From: a bacterium
GTDB lineage: Bacteria > CSSED10-310 > JAJRTK01
Assembly: GCA_024278345.1 (NCBI GenBank)
Contig: JAJRTK010000116.1
Span: forward strand, 1-42,407
DNA: 42,407 nucleotides
Direction: 5' to 3'
The translations under genes and the position numbers were made by a program. The notes below the pieces were generated by a model. It had not been told where the DNA came from. It worked only from the letters and a program-made list of their open reading frames with translations, and made no database searches. Shown one piece after another: positions 1-6,147 of the stretch. Positions within the stretch are counted from its first letter, which is position 1, and each line of letters starts with the position of its first letter.

Positions 1-482
1 CCTGTAGATTCTCCAGCCAGCGCCGATAGACCACCCGCCCAGCAGCCAGAGCACGCTCCTCGACCAGGTAGACCATCACATCGTGCGGGAGATCACTCAC
101 GACAGCGACCACGTACACCGGCCGATAAAATCCCGTGACAAGCGCCGCTGCATCGCTGTACCACGCCAACTTCACGTGGTAGCGAAGCCGAGCCGCGTCC
201 CGCACGAAATCTCTCACGGTCCGGTGCCGCGTCATCTTCAGATCGACCAGACACCCATCGGACAAAAAATCGATCCGCCCCTTGCAAGCGATGCCCGTCT
301 TCGGGTCGTCCCAAAAAAGGGACAGCTCCGACTGACCTTCCAGCAGCAGTTTCGAGGCCGCCGGGTGCTCCGCCACCGCTCGCGCCATCTCCGAGATCTG
401 CTCTATCTGGTCGCCCGTCAAGACCGTCCGACCACTCGCTTCCACCCGCCCCCGCCACTCCCGGGCGGCTTTGGTCCGAAAA
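1..482. repeat. Left copy of the 482-bp near-perfect terminal repeat
   Basis: The first 482 bases recur in direct orientation as the last 482 bases of the window. I found four substitutions by reading the two copies side by side, at 122, 234, 249 and 361 of this copy. The repeat lies wholly inside the exonuclease gene, so joining the ends restores one continuous leftward operon. It is either real terminal redundancy or the overlap of a circular assembly that caught two variants. Confidence 0.95.
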
Positions 483-703
483 CTGTCGAACTCCGACACG
501 GCATATTCGTCACCAAATTTGCCAGGCTCCAGCACCATCGTATGCACCGCCCGACCCAATCGGAGGGCATCCGAATCCGGCCGCGGGTTCCCAAGCCGCC
601 ACCGGTAGGTCGCAGGGCTCATCTCCATATGGAGAAGACTGCTGATATTGACTCCCGCCGCTGCGCGGTAGTCCGAAAAACTCATGCCTTCCTGGATCTT
701 CAT
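1..703 (-). CDS. RecE/YqaJ-like PD-(D/E)xK exonuclease, N-terminal part (runs off the left edge)
   Basis: Probable phage exonuclease of the PDDEXK superfamily (DUF3799/YqaJ/ExoVIII-like), which would resect duplex ends for single-strand annealing or packaging-coupled recombination. The ATG at 703 follows an AGGAGAG ribosome site. Joined to 41801-41925 the protein is 275 residues. Visible motifs are a conserved His in LGRAVH (about residue 54), a Glu near 126, GRID with Asp145, and VDLK with Asp154 and Lys156 as metal-binding and catalytic residues, followed by a YH-rich helix near 175. In this copy the residues after Lys156 are Met-Thr and the residue before Val-Asp is Leu; the right-hand copy has Thr-Thr and Gln. 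The start overlaps the stop of the upstream ORF as ATGA. Downstream genes encode a possible ssDNA-binding protein and an SMC-like ATPase, which supports a recombination role. Confidence 0.85.
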   Translation of the reverse strand, partial: MKIQEGMSFSDYRAAAGVNISSLLHMEMSPATYRWRLGNPRPDSDALRLGRAVHTMVLEPGKFGDEYAVSEFDSFRTKAAREWRGRVEASGRTVLTGDQIEQISEMARAVAEHPAASKLLLEGQSELSLFWDDPKTGIACKGRIDFLSDGCLVDLKMTRHRTVRDFVRDAARLRYHVKLAWYSDAAALVTGFYRPVYVVAVVSDLPHDVMVYLVEERALAAGRVVYRRWLENLQ

Positions 704-1932
704 GCTGCGCTCTCCTGCGTGCGTGAAATGGTTCGTGAAATATCATGCCCCCGTCCGTTCGATGATCTTTGTTGATCTCCATCGGTCGGCGGGTTATTCT
801 TCCCGTGGGAGTTCAAAGGAGGCGTGTCATGGGAGAAAACGCGGGAAGCAAGTTCATCCCCCCCGGAGAAAACCTGGTCGAAGGCCCCCGCCAAAAGGCC
901 TTTTCCACCATGGACCGGACAGAAATCGTCCGACGTTGGGATTCGCCCACTGGCCAACGCATTCGAAATGCTTGGATCGAATCCGGATTCGATAGAGGCA
1001 CCTTGGAAAGTCTTGTCGGTCGCCATCACGGGCACCAGGATATCCGGGGGATCGACATCTCCAGCCAGACCCTCGAGGACGCCGACCTCTCGACCATCGA
1101 CTTCTTTCGGGCCAACCTCGAGGGCGCTTCCCTCAAAAGGGCCAACCTCAATGACTCCTGGCTCTCCGAAGCCCGCATCAGGGGCACCTCCTTCGACTGG
1201 GCCAAGATGGACGGCGTTCTCCTTGACGACACCGATTACGACAGCCGAACCAGCTTCAAGGGAGTCGATCTCAACGTCGTCAACTTCACTCTCGCCGCCC
1301 TCCTCCAGGACCTCGCAAGATCCCAGCAGAGGATCGCCCACCTCGAGAAGCGGTCCCCAAAGCTCGCATGGATCCTGTGGGCGACCAGCGACTATGGGCG
1401 CTCTCTCGGCCGATGGTTGAGCTGGTGTTTTGGCCTCATCCTCGGGTTTGGGGGCGCGTTCTGGCTCTTCCCAGGCTCCACCAACGGGAACGGTTTGCTC
1501 GACGGAATCTATTTCTCCGTCATCACCTTCACCACTCTCGGTTATGGTGACATCGTCCCCGTCGGTTTCGGAAAACTCATCGCCATCCTCGAGGTCTTCT
1601 CCGGATACGGCATGGGCGGTCTGCTCATCGCCATCCTCGCCAGAAAGGTCATCGGAGACTGAGAAGTCGATGAGCCACCGAATCTCCCGCACGACGTCGG
1701 ACAAGGGCGTGACCAAGGTTTTTCCCACGACCTCCAGACTCTCCCCCGCCTGGAGCATCGCACCAGCCCTGTCCAAAATACACTGATACGGGTGCGCTCC
1801 AGGACCACGCCACCGGCGGAGGACCATCCTCAGCCGCGGGGGACCAAGGAGCCGCAAGGACTCACCGGTCCAGCTCAACACGAGATCTCCCCCAGGGTGC
1901 GTCATCCCGACAAAAAAAATTCCAATCCCCAT
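700..1932 (-). CDS. Leftward operon ORF of unknown function; only its N-terminal ~90 residues are well supported
   Basis: The reading frame starts at an ATG (1932) six bases after AAAGGAG and stays open for 410 residues, ending in an ATGA overlap with the exonuclease start. No family is recognised. The first ~90 residues (about 1932-1665) lie outside any other gene and look like a normal product. The rest is exactly antisense, codon opposite codon, to the pentapeptide-repeat channel gene at 829-1662. In that register an antisense frame stays open whenever the sense gene avoids TTA, CTA and TCA, which a GC-rich gene does, so the acidic C-terminal part may be an artefact. One reading is a small gene whose 3' end was altered when the channel gene was inserted. 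The other is a true nested antisense pair. Confidence 0.4.
   Translation of the reverse strand: MGIGIFFVGMTHPGGDLVLSWTGESLRLLGPPRLRMVLRRWRGPGAHPYQCILDRAGAMLQAGESLEVVGKTLVTPLSDVVREIRWLIDFSVSDDLSGEDGDEQTAHAVSGEDLEDGDEFSETDGDDVTITESGEGDDGEIDSVEQTVPVGGAWEEPERAPKPEDEAKTPAQPSAERAPIVAGRPQDPCELWGPLLEVGDPLLGSCEVLEEGGESEVDDVEIDSLEAGSAVVIGVVKENAVHLGPVEGGAPDAGFGEPGVIEVGPFEGSALEVGPKEVDGREVGVLEGLAGDVDPPDILVPVMATDKTFQGASIESGFDPSISNALASGRIPTSDDFCPVHGGKGLLAGAFDQVFSGGDELASRVFSHDTPPLNSHGKNNPPTDGDQQRSSNGRGHDISRTISRTQESAA
772..800 (+). promoter_or_regulatory. Candidate sigma70-type promoter for the channel gene
   Basis: TTGATC (772-777) and TATTCT (795-800) are separated by 17 bases and lie just upstream of an AAAGGAGG ribosome site (816-823) and the ATG at 829. 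Each hexamer matches four of six consensus positions. It points against the surrounding leftward operon, as expected for a separately expressed accessory gene. Confidence 0.5.
829..1662 (+). CDS. Pentapeptide-repeat protein fused to a two-TM potassium-channel pore
   Basis: A 277-residue membrane protein. The ATG at 829 was chosen because AAAGGAGG lies five bases upstream; the frame opens earlier at 769. Residues about 74-150 contain A-[DN]-L-x-x type pentapeptide repeats (EDADLST, RANLEGA, RANLNDS), predicted to form a right-handed beta helix. A linker with an amphipathic segment follows, then TM1 (about 196-214), a pore helix ending in the selectivity-filter signature TTLGYGD (235-241), and TM2 (about 249-272). 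This is the minimal Ion_trans_2 (Kcv/KcsA-like) pore, which would tetramerise and pass K+. It stands alone on the plus strand amid leftward recombination genes, with its own candidate promoter, so it looks like a moron. Plausible roles are superinfection exclusion, membrane depolarisation or host fitness; none can be chosen from sequence. Confidence 0.85.
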   Translation: MGENAGSKFIPPGENLVEGPRQKAFSTMDRTEIVRRWDSPTGQRIRNAWIESGFDRGTLESLVGRHHGHQDIRGIDISSQTLEDADLSTIDFFRANLEGASLKRANLNDSWLSEARIRGTSFDWAKMDGVLLDDTDYDSRTSFKGVDLNVVNFTLAALLQDLARSQQRIAHLEKRSPKLAWILWATSDYGRSLGRWLSWCFGLILGFGGAFWLFPGSTNGNGLLDGIYFSVITFTTLGYGDIVPVGFGKLIAILEVFSGYGMGGLLIAILARKVIGD

Positions 1933-1947
1933 TCCCCACTCCTTTCG

Positions 1948-2325
1948 TTATTTGGTTGCGTTGCGTTGGGTTCCGCTCACGGCGGCGGCAATCCGTCCGC
2001 CGCCACTCGCCAGTTTCCCCACCTGAAGGACTCCTGCCGCCGCCACACGGCGGCCAGGGAGCTTTTGACTCTCGGTGAACTTGGAAAACGCCCTCGTAAG
2101 GTACTTGACAAGGGCACACGCCTCCGTCCAGTCGCGCTCCTGAGCCCGCCAACAACTGGAGCTCCAGGACTGCACGATCCGATGGCGGTAACTCTTTGCG
2201 CCCGTTCTGTGGATCGCCAGAACAAAGCAAACCTCCCCCGACGTGCTGATGGCGTGGAACTCCATGGCGCCAATCTCCATGTGGACCTGTGTTTTGGGCT
2301 GTTTCATCAAAATTCCCATACCCAT
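1948..2325 (-). CDS. Early leftward operon protein, unknown function (related to the gene upstream)
   Basis: 125 residues, unrecognised family. The start at 2325 lies seven bases after AAGGAG. The sequence is soluble, rich in Ser, Arg and Trp, with no membrane segment. Near the C-terminus it carries GRRVAAAGVLQVGK, nearly identical to GRRIAAAGVLQVGK in the gene at 2344-2622, and both proteins end in a similar R-N-A-T tail. The matching DNA is also similar, so the two 3' ends probably arose by duplication. It is the second gene downstream of PL, in a position where lambdoid phages carry small host-takeover or anti-restriction proteins. Confidence 0.65.
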   Translation of the reverse strand: MGMGILMKQPKTQVHMEIGAMEFHAISTSGEVCFVLAIHRTGAKSYRHRIVQSWSSSCWRAQERDWTEACALVKYLTRAFSKFTESQKLPGRRVAAAGVLQVGKLASGGGRIAAAVSGTQRNATK

Positions 2326-2343
2326 GCTCTCGCTCCTTTCAAC

Positions 2344-2622
2344 TCAGGTTGCGTTCCGCGCGGGCTGCTCGCGGCCGCTCCCATCCCGCGCCCGTTTCCC
2401 AACCTGGAGGACGCCCGCGGCCGCGATTCTTCGTCCGGAGAGAGCCTTCGCGGAATCCCATGCGCGAAACGCACGGCGGAACAGGACTTCAGCAGCCTCG
2501 CACTCCGCGTCCGTCCCCGAGTCCATGAACCGGAGATCTCCTCCCTCCCGCAGGAGGAGGTAGGTATAAGGTCCGCTCGTGATGATTAGGCCCAACTCCC
2601 AGCTCTTCCCCTCTTGCACCAT
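2344..2622 (-). CDS. First gene of the leftward early operon, unknown function
   Basis: 92 residues from the ATG at 2622, chosen because GGAGG lies eight bases upstream. The frame is open further upstream to 2850 but would then cross the PL promoter; an ATG at 2667 is the alternative start. No family is recognised. The N-terminal half has alternating hydrophobic strands, the middle is a helical acidic/Arg segment, and the C-terminus has the GRRIAAAGVLQVGK tail shared with the next gene. Nineteen bases separate it from that gene. Expression should be under OL/PL control and hence repressed in the lysogen. Confidence 0.6.
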   Translation of the reverse strand: MVQEGKSWELGLIITSGPYTYLLLREGGDLRFMDSGTDAECEAAEVLFRRAFRAWDSAKALSGRRIAAAGVLQVGKRARDGSGREQPARNAT

Positions 2623-2698
2623 CTTCTTGCCCTCCGTGGTGGTCTTGGTCTTGTTCAACCCGCGCATCTCCCAGGCCCGTGGTTTCCTCTCCACCACC

Positions 2699-2733
2699 GC
2701 CAGCCGAATTGATCGGCTGGCTTTTGCTTTTTT
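2699..2733 (+). terminator. Rho-independent terminator reading rightward, within the PL leader
   Basis: A 9-bp perfect stem (GCCAGCCGA / TCGGCTGGC) with a 5-base loop is followed on the plus strand by TTTTGC and six T residues. In this orientation it would end rightward transcripts entering from the channel gene before they reach the repressor region. On the minus strand the same hairpin lies in the PL leader without a U-tract, where it might act as a boxB-like RNA hairpin. Confidence 0.7.
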
Positions 2734-2779
2734 GGGGTTGTCAGCAGCGTCCAACCAAGCAAGATTGTTCGCTATAGGT

Positions 2780-2808
2780 AAGGTAGTTACCAAATAGGTA
2801 ATTGTCAA
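2780..2808 (-). promoter_or_regulatory. PL promoter with operator OL
   Basis: On the minus strand a perfect TTGACA (2808-2803) is followed 17 bases later by TACCTT (2785-2780), a weak -10. The spacer holds an inverted repeat TTACC-AAATA-GGTAA (2787-2801), the same palindrome as in the rightward promoter region. Both promoters also share the string TTGACAATTA. It would drive the leftward operon and be repressed by the CI-like protein. Confidence 0.65.
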
Positions 2809-2815
2809 GAGGGCC

Positions 2816-2839
2816 AAAAAAAAAACCACCAAATGATGG
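2816..2839 (-). terminator. Rho-independent terminator of the repressor transcript
   Basis: Read leftward, CCATC-ATTT-GGTGG forms a short 5-bp stem with one G-U pair, followed by a run of ten T residues. It lies about 30 bases after the repressor stop codon and ends eight bases before the PL -35 box, insulating PL from repressor transcription. Confidence 0.7.
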
Positions 2840-2868
2840 CTTTTCAACAAATTACGGCGTAATGGCCG

Positions 2869-3462
2869 CTAGAGATTTCTCCAAACTCCAGCGGCTTTGC
2901 CGATCAACACGCAGTCTTCTTTCCGGAATGGTCTGTTATCGACTGCGATTTGGACAAAGTTTCCACGCTGTTGCCAAACCCCTAATTCTGTTCTGTCGTT
3001 GATTTGTACAGCCACGATTTTTCCTGGCTCAAGGTTTATCGGACTCGTTAGAATGATGATGTCACCGGCATTGAAATGGAGGATCGGTTTTGACAATCGC
3101 ATGGCAATTGCCGGGCCGTCGTCCCGTTCAAGAGGAATCGAAATTCTTTCAAGCGTCTGAGTGGCACATTCGGCAACGAATCCGTCAAACGTCGTATTCA
3201 TGGCTGGCATACCCCCAATGGGCAAGATCGGGACACTGATCCAATCAGTCATTCTTTCCCCATACTCGCTCACAAGTGTAAGTAAGTCAACCCCTGCTGC
3301 CGCCATGATTCGGTCCAACGAATCAGTGCTTGCCGAACGCTTCCCGCTTAGGATTCGCGATAGTTGCGCTGGAGACATATTGGCCTTTTCGGCAATTTTT
3401 TCTTGAGATGCGCGGTCCTGGATCCATTTTTTGAGCATTGGCCGCAAGTCCCCGGTGTACAT
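2869..3462 (-). CDS. CI-like phage repressor (HTH + degenerate S24/LexA-like domain)
   Basis: 197 residues from the ATG at 3462, preceded by GGGAGAGAGG. Residues about 18-42 form an HTH_3-type DNA-binding domain (EKIAEKANMSPAQLSRILSG). The C-terminal part (about 75-190) resembles the LexA/CI dimerisation and autoprotease fold: NAGDIIILT fits the GD-hhhh segment and DNRPF the N-P-x-[YF] strand. A clear SMxP nucleophile motif is not visible (only LSKP near 124), and the position expected to hold the catalytic Lys reads TELGVW. The protein may therefore not self-cleave. It is flanked by OL and OR, transcribed away from cro, and ends at its own terminator, so it is the lysogeny repressor. Confidence 0.9.
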   Translation of the reverse strand: MYTGDLRPMLKKWIQDRASQEKIAEKANMSPAQLSRILSGKRSASTDSLDRIMAAAGVDLLTLVSEYGERMTDWISVPILPIGGMPAMNTTFDGFVAECATQTLERISIPLERDDGPAIAMRLSKPILHFNAGDIIILTSPINLEPGKIVAVQINDRTELGVWQQRGNFVQIAVDNRPFRKEDCVLIGKAAGVWRNL

Positions 3463-3498
3463 GTTCCTCTCTCCCGCGTTGTGGGTGTTACGGGAGGC

Positions 3499-3527
3499 AT
3501 TGTGAGCCCATCCGACCGTCAGCTCAA
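3499..3527 (-). promoter_or_regulatory. Candidate PRM promoter of the repressor gene
   Basis: On the minus strand TTGAGC (3527-3522) and CACAAT (3504-3499) are spaced 17 bases apart and lie about 37 bases upstream of the repressor ATG. Each hexamer has four of six consensus bases. It diverges from the cro promoter. Confidence 0.45.
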
Positions 3528-3547
3528 AAGTCAACGAGATTTCCCTC

Positions 3548-3575
3548 TTGACAATTATTACCGTTAGGGTAATAT
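3548..3575 (+). promoter_or_regulatory. PR promoter with operator OR
   Basis: TTGACA (3548-3553), a 16-base spacer and TAATAT (3570-3575) give a strong sigma70-type promoter. A 7-bp perfect inverted repeat, TATTACC-N5-GGTAATA (3556-3574), fills the spacer and overlaps the -10, the usual place for a repressor operator. The transcript should start around 3581-3583, at the cro ATG. Confidence 0.8.
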
Positions 3576-3582
3576 AGGTTGC

Positions 3583-3813
3583 ATGGTGTCTCAACGAGAA
3601 AAACTGAAATCATCTCTGAGCAAGGCAGGCTTGCCGCAAGCAAGATTCGCGGAAATGGTTGGCATCTCTGCCAAACACATGTCTGTCATCCTCGGTGGTG
3701 GTGGGCTGTCACCGTTTGTAGCGGCACGAATTGCCCAGACGGCCCAAGAGCTTGGTTGTGAGATTGACCCTTTTCTTCTGTTGATCGAGCGCATCAACGA
3801 GACGGCTGCCTAA
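3583..3813 (+). CDS. Cro-like HTH regulator, probably leaderless
   Basis: 76 residues. The N-terminal half is a helix-turn-helix (about residues 15-42, RFAEMVGISAKHMSVIL), followed by a helix likely used for dimerisation; there is no effector domain. It is the first gene of the rightward transcript, divergent from the repressor, hence the Cro assignment. The ATG lies only eight bases after the -10 box and has no Shine-Dalgarno sequence in front of it, which predicts a leaderless mRNA, as known for lambda cI from PRM. Cro would bind the same palindromes as the repressor and commit to lysis. Confidence 0.8.
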   Translation: MVSQREKLKSSLSKAGLPQARFAEMVGISAKHMSVILGGGGLSPFVAARIAQTAQELGCEIDPFLLLIERINETAA

Positions 3814-3866
3814 AAAGTTCATGTACCCAGTTAATCGCGCTGTCACGCAAGGGATGACCGAGTGCC

Positions 3867-4349
3867 ATGCAGAATCGCGAGCTGCGAAAAGCCCACCGTT
3901 CCGTGACCGGCTTCCAGGAAGAGCTGGCAAGCCTCCTCTACCGGAGGCTCATTCTCCGGGCCGGCCCGGCGACGGTGGCGGACATGGCGAGCGTGCTGGA
4001 GGTTTGCCACTCCACGGTGACCCGGCAATGCACCGGTGACATTCCGGTGCAGGCTCGAACCGCCCTCGCCCTTTGGTTCGTTGACCGGGATGGCGGTCGG
4101 TTGGTGCTGGATCTGTTGGGAGATGAAACGGGGATGGCGTGGGAACCCACGCCAATCCTGGCCCACGGTGATATTCCCAGAGCTGCTTCCGTGGCTGGTA
4201 TGAAGGCGGCGGAACTCGCTGGAGCCCTCTGCCGCATCCTTGAGGATGGCAGGGTTGACGATGTTGAACGCTCCGAGTTGGAGCAGCTTCTGCCCCGCGC
4301 CATTTACCACATCCAGCGCCTCAAGACGGAACTCGGGAGGGCTGGGTGA
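3867..4349 (+). CDS. Probable CII-like phage regulatory protein
   Basis: 160 residues, 53 bases after cro. The pattern of an N-terminal helical segment, an HTH (about residues 36-62, VADMASVLEVCHSTVTRQ) and the following PVQARTALALWFVDRDGG region resembles the Phage_CII family (P2/lambdoid regulators). The C-terminal 60 residues are helical. The position right after cro fits a delayed-early regulator of the lysis-lysogeny decision. The ribosome site is weak (AAGGGA, 12 bases upstream). The gene converges with the minus-strand membrane-protein gene, with two bases between the stops and no terminator visible. Confidence 0.55.
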   Translation: MQNRELRKAHRSVTGFQEELASLLYRRLILRAGPATVADMASVLEVCHSTVTRQCTGDIPVQARTALALWFVDRDGGRLVLDLLGDETGMAWEPTPILAHGDIPRAASVAGMKAAELAGALCRILEDGRVDDVERSELEQLLPRAIYHIQRLKTELGRAG

Positions 4350-4351
4350 TG

Positions 4352-5032
4352 TCATTTGCTCCGGCAATATCCTCTTACGTAGGTGCCATTGCGCCGAACA
4401 TAACTGCGGACCCAAACCTGCCCAGGGCCACACCGACTCGTGATATTCGCAGTTTTTTCGGGCAGCGAGTTCCGCCTGGCCGGGAGGACTTGGAGCACGT
4501 TGCAGGAAATCCGACCACGCCATTTCCCGGGGGAATGCGCGTATTGGAGTCGGCAAAGGCTACCCTCCCAGACCACGAATGTGAATTTGAAGGGCATCAC
4601 TTGGCCGGGGCCAAAACGCGTCCGAAAAGCTGCCAACAGCGATGCACTGTCGCGTTCACGGCCGATGTCAAATTCGATGGCGGAAATCACGTTTCTGGCC
4701 ACCTCGAAACGGACGTAGGAGATAGGGATCTTCCCGAACCGCAGGTTTTGCTCCAGAGGCTCGTACCACAGGACTCCTCCGCTGCCACCAGCCGCTTTCA
4801 CGTCTTTGAAGTTTCGTATGCTGGATTCAAGCTTGATACCGAACAAACCATAATCGCGGTCCAATTGAATCCGCCCGCGAATTGTGGCCCGTTCTGCTTT
4901 CAGCTTCGCATTCTTCCAGTGCGCACACGTTCCGATGGCGGTAACCGCACCGGAGAAAAGCAGAACTCCGGCGAGTACGCTGGCGGTCCTTCCCCTTCTG
5001 ATAGCTTTCCCTGCCGGATCGACGACCTTCAT
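4352..5032 (-). CDS. One-pass membrane protein of unknown function, last gene of the cargo operon
   Basis: 226 residues from the ATG at 5032, which overlaps the stop of the upstream gene as TGATGA. A basic N-terminus (residues 1-16) is followed by one hydrophobic segment (about 17-38), predicting an N-in anchor with a large exported domain that carries scattered Cys residues. No family was recognised. Co-translation with the secreted, C-terminally anchored protein upstream suggests that the two act together at the cell surface. It is unrelated to replication or virion genes and faces against the early rightward operon, typical of lysogenic-conversion cargo. Confidence 0.6.
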   Translation of the reverse strand: MKVVDPAGKAIRRGRTASVLAGVLLFSGAVTAIGTCAHWKNAKLKAERATIRGRIQLDRDYGLFGIKLESSIRNFKDVKAAGGSGGVLWYEPLEQNLRFGKIPISYVRFEVARNVISAIEFDIGRERDSASLLAAFRTRFGPGQVMPFKFTFVVWEGSLCRLQYAHSPGKWRGRISCNVLQVLPARRNSLPEKTANITSRCGPGQVWVRSYVRRNGTYVRGYCRSK

Positions 5033-5601
5033 CACACTGCCTCGATGCGCTCCCGCCGCAGAAAGACCAGCATCACCCCCACCAGCAGGAACGCCAGGCT
5101 GTGGGTGAAGACACCGGAAGAAGGCAGCTTCGCCGGGATTGGGGTTGGGGTTCCCACCGGAGTCGGGGTGTGCGTCCCGAAGGGGGTGGGCGTGGCTGTG
5201 GGAGTCGGGGTTGGCTCGTTAACGCTAAAAAGTAAACTGTCGCCGAGGAAAGAATTATCCCCGCCAAGGATTGTTGCACTCACAGTAACGTGCCAATCGC
5301 GGTTGGTTCCAGGAACAACATGGACCTGTGCCCACCCGGAGCCGCCGGTAGTCCGAAAAACAGCGTCTAAGTATGTTCCTGCAGTCTGGCTATACAGATC
5401 AAAAAACACCTTTTGCCCGGCCACCGGCTCCAACTGGGAGTTCAGCACCAGGGCATCCACGGGCACGGGTGGTCCCCCCGCCACCGGTTCCTGGATCATC
5501 CGGATGGAGATGAGGCAGCCGTCGCAGGGTTGCGCTCCTGCGGCGGTAGCGGCCATGGCCATGCCGGCCGCGAGGATCGTTGCAAAAAACACGCGTGCCA
5601 T
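5032..5601 (-). CDS. Secreted surface protein with Pro/Thr stalk and LPxTG-like C-terminal anchor
   Basis: 189 residues; AAAGGAG lies seven bases before the ATG. An N-terminal signal peptide (about 1-23, cleavage near AGA/QP) precedes a compact beta-rich domain (about 25-128) with a Cys-x-x-Cys pair, similar in feel to Ig-like or invasin-type domains. A Pro/Thr-rich stalk (about 130-157) follows, then LPSSG (159-163), a hydrophobic segment (about 166-181) and the basic tail RRER. That tripartite C-terminus is the layout of sortase- or exosortase-type sorting signals. The gene starts three bases after the toxin stop and overlaps the next membrane-protein gene. It has no structural role that I can see and would alter the surface of the lysogen. 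Confidence 0.75.
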   Translation of the reverse strand: MARVFFATILAAGMAMAATAAGAQPCDGCLISIRMIQEPVAGGPPVPVDALVLNSQLEPVAGQKVFFDLYSQTAGTYLDAVFRTTGGSGWAQVHVVPGTNRDWHVTVSATILGGDNSFLGDSLLFSVNEPTPTPTATPTPFGTHTPTPVGTPTPIPAKLPSSGVFTHSLAFLLVGVMLVFLRRERIEAV

Positions 5602-5604
5602 CGT

Positions 5605-6147
5605 TCACTCCTTTCTCCCCCTTGGGGACGGCTGTGCGCCCGATCTCTCCCCCGTGCGGTGTTTGGCGTCTAGTTCCGTTTTGTCCAGCCACAGCTCGAC
5701 TCGGCCGTTGCGGGCGATTTTCCCCACGAACGGCCCGGCGGCTGATTCCACGATTCGTTGGATTCCCGGGACTGCTCGAAGAACGAGTTTGGCGATGCTT
5801 GCGCCGTTGAGTCCATCTTTCTTCAAGATGAAGACCCTGGCTCCCGCGGCATGGATCGCTCGAAGCTCGGCTTTGCGGTATCGGATCTTCTTGTCTCCGG
5901 TGATGGTCACCCAGCCGCGCCGACCGACTTCCACGATCCATTCCGTGTCCGGGGTATCGGCCTCGAAGTGGTCGAAGAACTTCTCGAAGCGGATTCCCGC
6001 GTCGGCGAGCGTGGAAGCCAGCAGCCGCCCGCAGATGTTCGCTTCCAGGAACAGCGTGCAGTCACGCGGCCCGTTTTCTTGCGGCCTGGCTCTGGAGGGT
6101 CGCCCAGCTCCGGACGCCTTCTTCGACTTGCGTTTCCTCGAGGCCAT
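5605..6147 (-). CDS. PIN-like ribonuclease toxin (VapC45/DUF5615-like)
   Basis: 180 residues from the ATG at 6147 (GGAGG three bases upstream); it overlaps the antitoxin gene by 86 bases. After a basic 28-residue tail comes a PIN-like fold: LFLEANICG with Glu35 where the family usually has Asp, a DHF...TPDTEW segment with Asp67 and Glu69, and TGDKKIR with Asp85, followed by ARVFIL. These acidic residues would bind the metal used for RNA cleavage. Members of this PIN branch are known to pair with DUF433 antitoxins, as here. A C-terminal extension after about residue 120 is unassigned. The Glu-for-Asp change in motif 1 may weaken activity. Confidence 0.7.
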   Translation of the reverse strand: MASRKRKSKKASGAGRPSRARPQENGPRDCTLFLEANICGRLLASTLADAGIRFEKFFDHFEADTPDTEWIVEVGRRGWVTITGDKKIRYRKAELRAIHAAGARVFILKKDGLNGASIAKLVLRAVPGIQRIVESAAGPFVGKIARNGRVELWLDKTELDAKHRTGERSGAQPSPRGRKE

